From the NCBI GenBank assembly GCA_030428885.1, contig JAUIEJ010000003.1, positions 62,001 through 126,000 of the forward strand: a DNA stretch of 64,000 bases, given 5' to 3'. The notes under the pieces are model-generated. The model was not told the DNA's origin. It searched no databases and saw only the letters and a program-made list of their open reading frames with translations. This document shows positions 9,486 through 19,200 of this stretch, in pieces. Source of the stretch: Gemmatimonadota bacterium (GTDB lineage Bacteria > Gemmatimonadota > Gemmatimonadetes > Longimicrobiales > Gaopeijiaceae). How positions within the stretch are numbered: position 1 is the first letter of the stretch; every line of letters starts with the position of its first letter. Both the position numbers and the translations under genes were made by a program.

Positions 9486-10684
9486 GGCGCCCCTCCCCGG
9501 GACCGGAGCCAGCGGAGGGGGTCCTGGGCCGTGGGCACCCCCTCGGCGGAGGGGGCCCGGATCTGGAACTCGATGTGGGGACCCTCGGGGGTCCCTCGCC
9601 CGCCCACGGTGCCCACAACCTGGCCCGCCACCACCCGGCGTCCCTGGACCACCCCGATGTCCTCGAGATAGAGGTAGAGGGTGTAGAAGCCCCCGCCGTG
9701 GCTCACCACCACCGTGGGCCCGTAGCCCTCGAAGGGCCCGGCCAGCACCACGGTGCCGTCGCGGACCGCCTGCACCGGGGTGCCCGGGCGGGCCGACAGT
9801 CCCACGCCGTTCCAGCGCAGCGAGGTGCCGTTGGGTTGGGTCTGGACCCCGAAGCGGTAGATCACGGCGCCGTCCAGGGGCCAGTCCAGGCCGCCGGCGT
9901 CGTCCAGGCTCAGGGTGGGGGCCACGGGCTCGGCGCCGGCGTCGTCGGCGACCCGGGTCTCCTCCAGGTCGGCGATGAGGCCTGCGAGGCGGGCCTGGTC
10001 CTCGGCCAGGACGTCCAGACGGGAGCGGGTGGTGCGTTCGCTGGTGCGGAAGCGCTGGAGCGTCGACTGGCGGTCCTCCTCCACCGACTGGAGCGAGGAC
10101 ACCTCGCCCAGGCGCCGCTGGCGGAGCCGGGACAACTCCCGGAGGCTCTCCCGGAGTTCCGTGTCCTGGTCGGTGAGGGACTGCTCCAGGGTGGAGATCT
10201 GGTCCACCAGCGCCCGGTCCGACGACGCCATCATGCGGAGGTAGCGATACCGGGTCAGGAGGTCGGCGAAGGACTCGGCGCCCAGGAGCACCCGCACGGT
10301 GTGGAGGGGCCCGAGCTTGTAGATCTGGCGGAGGCGGCCGCCCAGGGCCTCGGCGCTGCGCCGCAACCGGTCCCGGGTGTCGGCCAGGAGCTGGGTGTTC
10401 TCGGCCACCCGCTCCTGGGTCGCCTCGGCCTGGAACTCCAGTTCGGCGAGGACCGATCGGGAGGCGCTGAGCTGCCGCTCGATGTTGCGCAGTTCCGCCG
10501 ACACGTCGGCGACCCGCCCCCGGACCATCTGGAGGTCGTTCTGAAGTCGGGCCCGCTCCTCCCGGATCTCCTCCAGGCGGCGCCGGCTCTCCTGGATCTG
10601 CTGGTCCAGGGTCGGGTCCTGGGCCTGGACGGCCGCCGGCGCTCCCGCCGCGACGGCCAGGAGCAGAACCAGCAGGACCCTCAC
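9482..10684 (-). CDS. EnvC-like degenerate LytM protein (amidase activator)
   Basis: 400 residues: Sec signal (about 1-22), a long coiled coil (about 25-245) and a C-terminal LytM/M23 domain (about 266-395). Most zinc-ligand positions of active M23 enzymes are replaced: H to W291 and D to G295 in the HxGxD motif, H to Y339, and the second H of HxH to E372; H370 remains. EnvC has the same kind of loss and works by activating periplasmic amidases under FtsEX control. The GTG start at 10684 overlaps the ftsX stop, and AAGGAGGTGA lies immediately upstream, the best Shine-Dalgarno in the window. It directly follows ftsE-ftsX, which supports the EnvC reading over a catalytic endopeptidase. Confidence 0.88.
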   Translation of the reverse strand: MRVLLVLLLAVAAGAPAAVQAQDPTLDQQIQESRRRLEEIREERARLQNDLQMVRGRVADVSAELRNIERQLSASRSVLAELEFQAEATQERVAENTQLLADTRDRLRRSAEALGGRLRQIYKLGPLHTVRVLLGAESFADLLTRYRYLRMMASSDRALVDQISTLEQSLTDQDTELRESLRELSRLRQRRLGEVSSLQSVEEDRQSTLQRFRTSERTTRSRLDVLAEDQARLAGLIADLEETRVADDAGAEPVAPTLSLDDAGGLDWPLDGAVIYRFGVQTQPNGTSLRWNGVGLSARPGTPVQAVRDGTVVLAGPFEGYGPTVVVSHGGGFYTLYLYLEDIGVVQGRRVVAGQVVGTVGGRGTPEGPHIEFQIRAPSAEGVPTAQDPLRWLRSRGGAP

Positions 10685-11541
10685 GTCACCTCCTTCAGGT
10701 GGCGCCGCACCGCCTGGATCGAGGCGAGCCCGCCCAGGATCCCACCGGCCAGCAGTCCCGCAAGGAGCCATCCCGCCGGGAGCCACTCGATGCGGAACAG
10801 GAACCGGGAGACCACGCGCCACGCCACCGCCGTGAGGACGATGGCCACCACGCCTCCGGCGAGCCCCGTGAGGAATCCCTCCAGGAGGAACGGGCGGCGG
10901 ATGAAGGCGTCCCGAGCCCCCACCAGCCGCATGACGTAGATCTCGTCGCGCCGGGCGAAGATGGCGATGCGCAGCGCCGTGCCGATGATGAGGGCGGCCA
11001 CCAGGGCGAAAGCCAGCCCCAGACCGGCCGAAGCGGCGCCGGCCAGGCTCCGGAGGGTGTCGAGGCGATCGACCCATTCGCGTCCGTACTGGACGTCTTC
11101 CACGACCGGAATGACCTCGGCGATGGAGGCCAGCAGTTCCACCGTCTCGGGTCCCCGATTCCCTTCCGAGAGCTGGATCTCGAGGGAGGCGGGGAGGGGG
11201 TTGGACTCCAGACCCCGGAACACCTCCTCGAAGTCCGAGAGGTCGCGCCGGGCCCGAGCCAGGGCCGAGTCCTTGGACACGAAGATCACCGACTCCACCT
11301 CGGGCTGGTCCCGGAGGCCCGCGACGGCGTCCTCGATGTCGGTGGCCGAGGCGTCGTCCCGGAGGTAGGCCACCACCTCCACCCGGGACTCGATCTGGGA
11401 GAGGGCCACCTGGAGATTGTGGGTCACGAGCCCGAAGAGGCCCACCACGAAGAGGGCGAGACCCACCATGGCCGCCGCCAGCCCCGTGAGCACCGGGGCC
11501 CGCTTGAAGCCCGCCAGGGCCTCCCTCAGGACGTAGTTCAC
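10681..11541 (-). CDS. ftsX: Cell-division permease-like protein FtsX
   Basis: 286 residues with the FtsX layout: cytoplasmic N-terminus, TM1 at about 20-40, a periplasmic loop of about 120 residues (RVEVVAYLRDDASATDI onward), then three TM segments in the C-terminal half, the last followed by a short tail ending LKEVT. With FtsE it forms the type VII ABC complex that transmits ATP hydrolysis to a periplasmic EnvC-type hydrolase activator. Its start overlaps the ftsE stop by 4 bp and its stop overlaps the EnvC-like start by 4 bp. That arrangement implies stoichiometric coupled translation of the three. Confidence 0.93.
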   Translation of the reverse strand: MNYVLREALAGFKRAPVLTGLAAAMVGLALFVVGLFGLVTHNLQVALSQIESRVEVVAYLRDDASATDIEDAVAGLRDQPEVESVIFVSKDSALARARRDLSDFEEVFRGLESNPLPASLEIQLSEGNRGPETVELLASIAEVIPVVEDVQYGREWVDRLDTLRSLAGAASAGLGLAFALVAALIIGTALRIAIFARRDEIYVMRLVGARDAFIRRPFLLEGFLTGLAGGVVAIVLTAVAWRVVSRFLFRIEWLPAGWLLAGLLAGGILGGLASIQAVRRHLKEVT

Positions 11542-12236
11542 ACCTCACCCCCGTCCGAGCCTGCGGGCACCGTGGCCGAGTCGTAGACCAGACGGCCCTG
11601 GTCCAGCTCCAGGGTCCGGGCCCGGGGGTAGGACTTCACCAGGTCCAGGTCGTGGGTGGCCATGATCACCGCCATCCCCAGGGCGTTGATGTCCCAGAAC
11701 AACTCCATGATGCCCCGGGTCGCCCGGTCGTCGAGGTTGCCCGTGGGTTCGTCGGCCAGGAGCACCACCGGGTCGGTGACCAGGGCCCGGGCGATGGCGA
11801 CCCGCTGCTGCTCCCCGCCCGAGAGTTCGTGGACCAGGGCGGCGGACTTGGCCGCCAGCCCCACCTGGCTCAGGAGGCGCTGCGCCCGGGGCACGACCTC
11901 CTCTCGACGGGCGTCGGTCACTTCCAGGGCGAAGCCCACGTTCTCCAGGGCGGTCCGGCCCCGGAGCAGCCGGAAGTCCTGGAACACCATCCCCACCCGC
12001 CGGCGCAGCTTCCAGATCTCCCCCTCCTTCACCATGTCGGAGCTGAATCCCGACACCCGCACTTCGCCGGCGGTTGGCCGCTCGGCCAGGTGGATGAGCC
12101 GCAGGGTGGTGCTCTTGCCCGACCCCGAGTGCCCCGTGAGGAAGACGAACTCGCCCTTCCGGACGTGAAAGGACACGTCCCTGAGGGCGGGCCCCCGGCG
12201 GGCATATTCCTTGGAAACCTTCTCGAGCTTGATCAA
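11538..12236 (-). CDS. ftsE: Cell-division ATPase FtsE
   Basis: 232-residue ABC ATPase. Walker A GHSGSGKST is at about 35-43, the signature is LSGGEQQR, and Walker B VVLLADEPTGNLD is followed by the H-loop ATHD. It pairs with FtsX and, by context, with the EnvC-like gene just downstream. The C-terminal tail of about 25 residues is somewhat longer than in E. coli FtsE. A 69-bp gap separates it from pdxA upstream and holds a GGGGCCCC palindrome but no convincing promoter, so it may be read through from pdxA or start internally. Confidence 0.95.
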   Translation of the reverse strand: MIKLEKVSKEYARRGPALRDVSFHVRKGEFVFLTGHSGSGKSTTLRLIHLAERPTAGEVRVSGFSSDMVKEGEIWKLRRRVGMVFQDFRLLRGRTALENVGFALEVTDARREEVVPRAQRLLSQVGLAAKSAALVHELSGGEQQRVAIARALVTDPVVLLADEPTGNLDDRATRGIMELFWDINALGMAVIMATHDLDLVKSYPRARTLELDQGRLVYDSATVPAGSDGGEV

Positions 12237-12305
12237 CGGAAAACGAGCCGGGGGAGGGAGCCTGCGACGACCGGTCGGGAGGGGGCGGGGCCCCTACTGA
12301 AAAAG

Positions 12306-13241
12306 CTAGACGGGGGCCCGGTGGCGCGCCAGCCGCGCGGCCAGTTCCAGGGCTTCGAACATGGACGACGCGTCGGCCCGTCCGGTGCCCGCGATGTCGA
12401 AGGCCGTGCCGTGATCGGGCGAGGTGCGAGGGAAGGGGAGCCCCAGGGTCACGTTGACGCCGCCGCCGAACGAGGCCGTCTTGAAGGCCGCCATGCCCAC
12501 GTCGTGGTAGGGGGCCACCACGGCGTCGAAGGTCCCCCCCAGGGCCCGGGTGAAGACCGTGTCGGCCGGGAGCGGGCCCGTGACGTCCACGCCTCGGGCC
12601 CGGCAGGCCTCCACGGCGGGTCCCAGCACCCGCGCCTCCTCGTCGCCGAAGAGCCCGCCGTCGGAGGCGTGGGGGTTCAGGGCGCAGAGCGCCAGGCGGG
12701 GGCGGGGCAGGTGCCACCCGTCCCGCAGGGACCGATGAAGGAGCTCGATCTGGGACTCCAGAAGGGGCCGGGTCACGGCGTCGGGGACCTGGCGCAGGGC
12801 GAGGTGGGTGGTGGCCAGCAGTACCCGGAGTGCGCCCCCGAGGCGGGTGGACTCGGCCGCCATGAGCATCCCCACCCGGGACACTCCCGTGAGACGTTGG
12901 AGGAACTCGGTGTGCCCGGGTTCGGCCACCCCCGCGGCCCGGAACGCGGGCTTGTGGATGGGGCCCGTCACCAGGGCGTCGGCCTCGCCGGCCAGGATGC
13001 CCCGGACCGCCTCTTCCACTGCGGCTCGGGAGACCTGCCCCGCCTCGAGCTCGGCCCCGTGGAACGGGCCCGTGACTTCCACGGCGTCGGCGGGCGTGTC
13101 GGGAAGGGGGGCCCCCAAGACCCGGATGCCCACCCCGGGGTAGCGGGCCCGGAACCGCGTCAGGGCGGCCCGGACCACCTCGGGGCCGATGCCCCGGGGG
13201 TCGCCCGTGGTGACGGCCAGCCGGAGAGGAGGGGCCTCCAC
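12306..13241 (-). CDS. pdxA: 4-hydroxythreonine-4-phosphate dehydrogenase
   Basis: 311 residues. The enzyme oxidises 4-phosphohydroxy-L-threonine in the DXP-dependent pathway to pyridoxal phosphate. Family landmarks are TTGDPRGIGPEV near the N-terminus, the metal-binding stretch GPIHKPAFRAAG followed by GHTEFLQRLTG, and the C-terminal YHDVGMAAFKTASFGGGVN and TSPDHGTAFDIAGTG. The gene lies 13 bp downstream of surA, the same gene order as surA-pdxA in enterobacteria, so cotranscription with the chaperones is likely. Confidence 0.95.
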   Translation of the reverse strand: MEAPPLRLAVTTGDPRGIGPEVVRAALTRFRARYPGVGIRVLGAPLPDTPADAVEVTGPFHGAELEAGQVSRAAVEEAVRGILAGEADALVTGPIHKPAFRAAGVAEPGHTEFLQRLTGVSRVGMLMAAESTRLGGALRVLLATTHLALRQVPDAVTRPLLESQIELLHRSLRDGWHLPRPRLALCALNPHASDGGLFGDEEARVLGPAVEACRARGVDVTGPLPADTVFTRALGGTFDAVVAPYHDVGMAAFKTASFGGGVNVTLGLPFPRTSPDHGTAFDIAGTGRADASSMFEALELAARLARHRAPV

Positions 13242-13254
13242 CGCGCCCCCGGCC

Positions 13255-14622
13255 TCAGAAGCGGATGTCGACGTACGACCGGTCCCGGAGCCGCTGCCAG
13301 ATTCGCTCGAGGTTCTTCTGCTGGGCCAGCCCTTCGCGGATCTGGTCTTCCACGTCCTCGAAGGTGAACTCGCCGGCTTCCCGGATCTCGGGCACCTTCA
13401 CGATGGCGATGTACGGGCCGCCCAGGTTGATCTGGAACGGCTCCACGACCTCGCCTTCGGCGGCCCCCGCCAGGGCGGTGGCGTACTCGGGGGGGAGTCG
13501 CTCGGCGATGAACTCCCGCGACGCCCGGGGAAAGACCGTAGGGAGGCGCTCGTCGTGGCCGTACTCCACCGCCAGGCTGTCCACCGATTCGCCGGCCTCC
13601 ATGCGGGCCGCGATCTCCCGGGCCCGCTCCATGGCGTCGCCCAGGTCGTCGGGACCCGACTCGGGCCGGATGAGGATGTGGCGGGCCTTCACCTCGCCGG
13701 GACGCTGACGGTCCACCCGGATCACGTGCCACCCGTAGGGCGAACGGAAGGGCTCGCTCACCTGGTTGTCCGGGAGGTTGAACGCCACCCGATCGAACTC
13801 CGTCACCATGGTGCCCCGACGGAACCACCCCAGGTCGCCGCCGTTGGCGGCGGTCCCCGGGTCGTCGGACGACGCCGTGGCGAGTTCGGCGAAGTCGGCG
13901 CCGGCCAGGAGCTGGGCCCGAATGGAATCGAGCTCGGCCCGGGCCTGGTCCCACATGGAGTCCGGCGCGATCACGGGAATGACCACGTGCTCCAGGGCGA
14001 GGATCTCGGGCCGCTGTTGCAGCGCCGTGCGCTGCGCCTCGAAGAACTCCCGCATTTCGGCCTCGGTCACGGCCACGGGCGGGAGATTCTGGATCCGCGC
14101 CCGCAGGTAGAGTTCCTGCATGAGGTTTTCGCCGATCCGCTGGCGCAGGGTCTCCCGGTACTCGGTCAGGGTCATGCCGTCGGCCTCCAGCGCCGCCTGG
14201 AGCCCTTCGACCCCTCCGAGCTGCTGTTGCACCGCGTCGATCTGCGCCTGGACCCGGGCGTCGGTGGCGGAGGCGTCGAGTTCGAGGAGGGTGTCCCGGG
14301 CGGCGTCCTGCAGCAGGAGCTTCATGTTGACCATCTGATCCAGGATCTCCCGGGCCGCCTCCCGGAGGGAATCCGGGTCCTGGGGGAACTGGGTTCCCTG
14401 GGCGGACCGGAGAAGCATCTCGTTGGTGACCTCGCTGAGGAAGATCACCGAGTCCCCGGCCACCGCCACCACCCGATCCACCAGGTCCGGCGGCTCGCCG
14501 GGAATCTCCATGGTGAGGGGCTGGGCGGCCTGCTGCCCCGCCACGGCGGCGGGGAGGAGCAGGAGGGCGAGGCACGCCCTGGAGAAGGGGAATCGCCGGC
14601 GGGATTGGACCGGAGCCGTCAT
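13255..14622 (-). CDS. surA: Periplasmic chaperone / peptidyl-prolyl isomerase SurA
   Basis: 455 residues. A Sec signal ends near residue 30 (AVAGQ). A SurA-type N-terminal helical domain (about 35-170, including VGDSVIFLSEVTNEML) precedes two parvulin PpiC-type domains. The first lies at about 178-275, with DLGWFRRGTMVTEFDR and PYGWHVIRVD. The second is weaker, at about 285-385. It should chaperone outer-membrane beta-barrel precursors through the periplasm. A second PpiC protein is encoded next to it upstream and pdxA downstream. A strong hairpin lies in the 134-bp gap before its start. Confidence 0.9.
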   Translation of the reverse strand: MTAPVQSRRRFPFSRACLALLLLPAAVAGQQAAQPLTMEIPGEPPDLVDRVVAVAGDSVIFLSEVTNEMLLRSAQGTQFPQDPDSLREAAREILDQMVNMKLLLQDAARDTLLELDASATDARVQAQIDAVQQQLGGVEGLQAALEADGMTLTEYRETLRQRIGENLMQELYLRARIQNLPPVAVTEAEMREFFEAQRTALQQRPEILALEHVVIPVIAPDSMWDQARAELDSIRAQLLAGADFAELATASSDDPGTAANGGDLGWFRRGTMVTEFDRVAFNLPDNQVSEPFRSPYGWHVIRVDRQRPGEVKARHILIRPESGPDDLGDAMERAREIAARMEAGESVDSLAVEYGHDERLPTVFPRASREFIAERLPPEYATALAGAAEGEVVEPFQINLGGPYIAIVKVPEIREAGEFTFEDVEDQIREGLAQQKNLERIWQRLRDRSYVDIRF

Positions 14623-14677
14623 CGGGTTCGTCGGGGACGGGGTACGGATCGACCGACCCGGGGGTCGGATGCGAGAC

Positions 14678-14707
14678 GGGCCGGCACCGCCGCAGCGGCG
14701 CCGGCCC
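14678..14707 (-). terminator. Strong hairpin between the PpiC lipoprotein gene and surA
   Basis: GGGCCGGC (14678-14685) pairs with GCCGGCCC (14700-14707), and GCCGC/GCGGC stack inside, giving a near-continuous 13-bp stem. No T-run follows on the minus strand, so it is not a canonical intrinsic terminator. It could terminate weakly, stabilise the upstream message 3' end, or attenuate surA. Confidence 0.4.
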
Positions 14708-14756
14708 GATGCGACTGGTAAACCGTCGCGCGGGAGGGGGTTCCCCTGGAGGCCGT

Positions 14757-16205
14757 CTAGTTTCCGCCGGTGGGACCGCCGCCGGGGGCGGTGGGCTCGG
14801 TCTCCACCTGGCCCGGGGTGCCCGGGGGCGGCGGCGCCGGACCCCGGACCCGGGCCACGCCCTGGACCACGGCCACCGCGGCGTTGTCGAAGACCTGGGC
14901 CGAAGCCTCCTCCCGGAGCCCGGTGGCCACCATGCCCAGGGGAATCACGTCCTGCTGCCCCGACACGATGCGACGGAGGAGCGCCTCCACGGCCCGGTCG
15001 ATGGCCTGATCCATGGACTCCGTGCCCTCGGGCTGGACGTTGCGCAGCCCCAGCACCTCGGCGGCTTCGCCGAGCTGGGTGCGGACCGCCTGGGTGAGGG
15101 AGTCCACGTACTCCTGCTGGGGTTCGAAGCCCTCCTCCCGGGCCCGCTCCACCAGCAGCTCCCGCTGGGTCAGCCCCGTGAGGACGTTGTCCACCAGGAG
15201 GGAGTCCGGCGCCTGGGCCAGCCGCATCCGCCCTTCGGGGAGCTGGCCCTGCATGAAGGTCTGGAGTTCGCCCACGGTGAGGGTGCCGCCGTCGTAGCGC
15301 ACCAGCACCCGGCCCCGGGCGCGCCGGGCCAGGGAGACCGTCGGGTCCTCCACCATGCGCCGCACCACCTCGGTGACATCGTCCTGGAAGTCGAAGTTGG
15401 CCGAGTCACGCATCTGGGCCACGTAGAGGGACTCGGCCCGCTGGCCCCGTTGCTGGAGCATCTGCTGGCGGAAGAGGGGAGCCACGTCGTCGAAGGTGGG
15501 CACTTCCTTCTCTTCGGTGAGGATGACGTGGTACCCCATGGGGGTCTCCACCACCTCGCTCACTTCGCCGGGCTCGAGGCGGAAGGCCGCGTCGGCGAAG
15601 GGCTCCACCATGTCGTTGCGCCCGAAGAATCCGAGGTCGCCCCCGTTGGAGGCGCTGCCCGGGTCCTGGGAGTACTGGCGGGCCAGCGCCTCGAAGTCCT
15701 CGCCCGCCGCCGCCCGGTCCCGGAGGGACTGGGCCTGGGCCAGCACGCTGTCGCGCTGGGCGTCGGTGGCCTGGAGGGGGAAGCCCAGGAGAATGTGCCG
15801 GGCCCGGACCTGGGCGCCCGGCGCCTGGGTCTCGAACATCTCCCGGAGCTCGGCGTCGGTGATGACCGTGTCGGCCAGGATCACCGAGTCCCGGAGGGCC
15901 GTGATCATCTCCTGCTCCAGGCGGCCCGTGAGCATGGGCTCGATGTCCACGTCGGCCAGAGTGGAGTCTTCCGCCATGGTGGAGGCCAGGAGGGTGTAGT
16001 CGATCCACAGCCCGGCCAGGGCCGTGACCACCTGGGGGTCGTTGGGCAGGTCGGGCTGGCCGGCCAGGAGGCGGACCGCCTCGTCCACGGTGAACGAATG
16101 GCTTCCGGCCCGGGCCAGGATGCCCTCCGAGCTGCCGTCGTCCCCACAGGCCGCCGCCACGAGCACGGCGGCGAGGGTCCCGATGCGCAATGCGAACGTC
16201 TTCAC
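14757..16205 (-). CDS. PpiC-domain lipoprotein (PrsA/SurA-like foldase)
   Basis: 482 residues. The lipobox is at C20 (VAAAC) after a short signal, so the protein is a lipoprotein. A helical N-terminal region is followed by a parvulin domain at about 125-235, with VRARHILLGFP, NGGDLGFFGRNDMVEPF and PMGYHVILTEEKE. A second long helical region of about 200 residues follows, then a Pro/Gly-rich disordered tail. The likely role is envelope protein folding as a membrane-anchored partner of the neighbouring SurA. It begins 34 bp after the mfd stop. Substrates are unknown. Confidence 0.85.
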   Translation of the reverse strand: MKTFALRIGTLAAVLVAAACGDDGSSEGILARAGSHSFTVDEAVRLLAGQPDLPNDPQVVTALAGLWIDYTLLASTMAEDSTLADVDIEPMLTGRLEQEMITALRDSVILADTVITDAELREMFETQAPGAQVRARHILLGFPLQATDAQRDSVLAQAQSLRDRAAAGEDFEALARQYSQDPGSASNGGDLGFFGRNDMVEPFADAAFRLEPGEVSEVVETPMGYHVILTEEKEVPTFDDVAPLFRQQMLQQRGQRAESLYVAQMRDSANFDFQDDVTEVVRRMVEDPTVSLARRARGRVLVRYDGGTLTVGELQTFMQGQLPEGRMRLAQAPDSLLVDNVLTGLTQRELLVERAREEGFEPQQEYVDSLTQAVRTQLGEAAEVLGLRNVQPEGTESMDQAIDRAVEALLRRIVSGQQDVIPLGMVATGLREEASAQVFDNAAVAVVQGVARVRGPAPPPPGTPGQVETEPTAPGGGPTGGN

Positions 16206-16239
16206 ACGAACTCCTTGCTGGGGAGGGGCACTCCCCGGT

Positions 16240-19200
16240 TCAGTTCCGGGCCGCCTCGGCGGGCTCCGGGTGTTGTTCCACTAGGACGGACAGGGCCTGG
16301 ATCAGCGTTGCCGTGAGGGGCTCCACTCCCTGTTGTCCCAGGGAGAGGGAGAGAGGCGACATGCGGCGCACCTCCACGCTGATCTGGCGGTCCGACAGGG
16401 GGCTCTGGAGCGCCTGGAGCCGCGGCACCACGCCGGCCCGGAAGTTGAGGCGGGCGGTGCGACCACGGACCAGAATCCGTTCGATCCCCAGCCTCTTACC
16501 CAATAGACGGAGGGTCGCGGCGTCAAGTAGGCGGGCCACCTCCGGGGGCATGTCGCCGAACCGGTCCACCAGTTCGGCCCGCATCTCCTCCACCTCGCCG
16601 TGGGCCCGGATCCGGGACAGCCGACGGTAGAGGTGGAGCTTCTGACCCGGATCGGGAACGTACGTCTCGGGGAGGTAGGCCGAGCCCGCCAGGGAGATCT
16701 CGGGCTCGGGATGGTCGGTCCCGCCGGCCTCCTCCTCCTGAAGGCGCTGAACGGTGCGCTCCAGGAGGCGCAGGTAGGCGTCGATCCCCACCACGTGGGC
16801 GAAGCCGGACTGGTCGGCGCCCAGGAGGTTGCCGGCCCCCCGGAGCTCCAGGTCCCGGAGGGCCACCGAGTAGCCGCTGCCCAGTTCGGTGTAGTGTTCC
16901 AGCACCCGCAGTCGTTTCCGGGCGTCTTCGGTGATGCCGTCGGGGGTGATGAGGTAGCAGTACGCCCGCCGGTCGGAGCGACCCACCCGCCCCCGGATCT
17001 GGTAGAGCTGGGACAACCCGAACCGATCGGCCCGGTCGACGATGAGGGTGTTGGCGTTGGGCACGTCCAACCCGTTCTCGATGATGGCCGACGCCACCAG
17101 GACGTCGATCTCCCCGTCCACGAACGCCGTCATCACCCGGTCGAGTTCGTGGGCGCCCATCTGCCCGTGGGCCACGTCGATCTTCGCCTCGGGCACCAGG
17201 GTCCGGATCCGCTCCGCCGCCGTGTGGATGGTCTCCACCCGATTGTGGAGGACGAACGCCTGGCCGCCCCGGTCCAGCTCCCGGTGGATGGCCTCGGCCA
17301 CCAGCCCGTCGCTCCACGGCAGCACGTGGGTGATGATGGGCATGCGGTCCCGGGGAGGAGTGCGGATGACCGTGAGGTCCCGGATCCGGGAGAGGGAGAG
17401 GTAGAGGGTGCGGGGGATCGGGGTGGCGCTCAGGGTCAGGACGTCCACCGAGTTCTTGAGGTGCTTCAGGCGCTCCTTGTGCTTCACGCCGAAGCGCTGC
17501 TCCTCGTCGACGACCAGGAGTCCCAGATCCCGGAACACCACGTCCTGGGACAGCAGCCGGTGCGTGCCGATGACGATGTCCACGTCTCCCGACTCCACCC
17601 GCTCCAGGAGCTCGGCGGTCTCCTTGGGCGAGCGGAATCGGCTCAGGGCCCCCACCCGCACCGGGTAGTCGGCCAGCCGCTCGTCGAAGGTGTGACGGTG
17701 CTGCTCCGCCAGGATCGTGGTGGGGGCCAGGACCGCCACCTGCTTGCCGTCCTGCACCGCCTTGAACGCCGCCCGGATGGCGATCTCGGTCTTGCCGTAG
17801 CCCACGTCGCCGCAGATCAGACGGTCCATGGGGCGGGCCGACTCCATGTCGCGCTTCACATCGGTGGTGGCGGTGCGCTGATCCGGCGTGTCCTCGTAGA
17901 GGAACGACGACTCCATCTCCTTCTGCCACCGGGTGTCGGGGCCGTACGCGTAGCCGCTGGCCGCCTCCCGCCGGGCGTAGAGCTCCAGCAGCTCGGCGGT
18001 CATGCGGGCGATGGCCTCCTCGGTCTTCTTCCGGAGGGCCTTCCACTTCCGGCCCCCGATCTTGTGGACCTGGGGCGGGGTGGCCTTGTCGTCCTCGCCG
18101 ACCCAGCGCTCCACCAGGTCGAGGCGGTACACCGGGACCCGCAGCACCTCGCCCCCGGCGTACTCGATGGCCAGGAGTTCGATCTCCTCGCCCCCCACCT
18201 CCAGCTTCTCCATGCCCCGGAACTGACCCACGCCGTGGTCCATGTGCACCACGTAGTCCCCCGGCGTCAGTTGAGCGAGGGACTCCAGGGAGACGGCTCC
18301 CCGGAAACGCCGGCCGCGGCGGAGCCGCCGGGACCGCCGGAAGATCTCGTGGTCGGTGAGAACCCGGAGGGGAGGGGTCGCCCGGGGCAGGAGGAAGCCC
18401 CCTTCCAGCGACCCGATGGCCACCTGGGCCCCGGGGGGGAGGCCGCTCTTCGCCTCCAGGATCTCTTCGAGGCGATGGGCCTGGCCCTCGTTGTCGCAGA
18501 GCAGGAGCGTGGTCTCGCCCCGGGCCGCGCCCTCCCGCAGAAGGGCCTGCAGCCGCTTCATGTCCCGCTCCACCGCCGGTGGAGGCTCGGCCCCCAACGA
18601 CACGTCGGCGTCGGGTTCGTTGCGGAGTTCAAGGCGGGGGAACGCCGCCAGGGCCCGGATGGCCTGCTCCGGCGGAAGGAGCAGCGTCTGGGGCGGCACC
18701 AGCGAGCGCATGCCCGAGGTCCGGAGTTCCTGGTGGACCCGCACGGCGTGTTCCCACGCCCGGGTCACCAGGGCGGCCCAGCCGTCGCCGCCGAAGTCCA
18801 CCAGGAGGGCGTCGGAGCCCAGGAGTTCCAGGAGGGCCCGGGGCGCCGTGGCCGCGGCGTCGCCGTGGGACGAGAAGTCCACCGGGAGCACGTGGACCTC
18901 GTCCCGGGGGCCCGTGGAGCGCTGATCCAGGACGTCGAAGGCCCGGATGGACTCGATCTCGTCGCCCCAGAACTCCACCCGCACCGGGTCGGGGGAGCCG
19001 AAACTGAAGAGATCGACGATGCCCCCCCGGACGGCGAACTGCCCCACCTCTTCCACCAGGGGCACCCGCTCGAATCCCCGCTCCTCCAGGGCGTCGACCA
19101 GGGTCTGGAATCCCGCCTCCTCGCCCACCCGCAGGGTGAGGCGCAGTTGGGCGATCCCCTCGGGGACGGGCACCCGTTCCTGGAGCGCCCGCACCGTGGT

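Noticed and set aside
9482-10684. Active M23 endopeptidase
   Set aside because: Four of five metal/catalytic positions are replaced, so a regulatory EnvC-like role is more likely.
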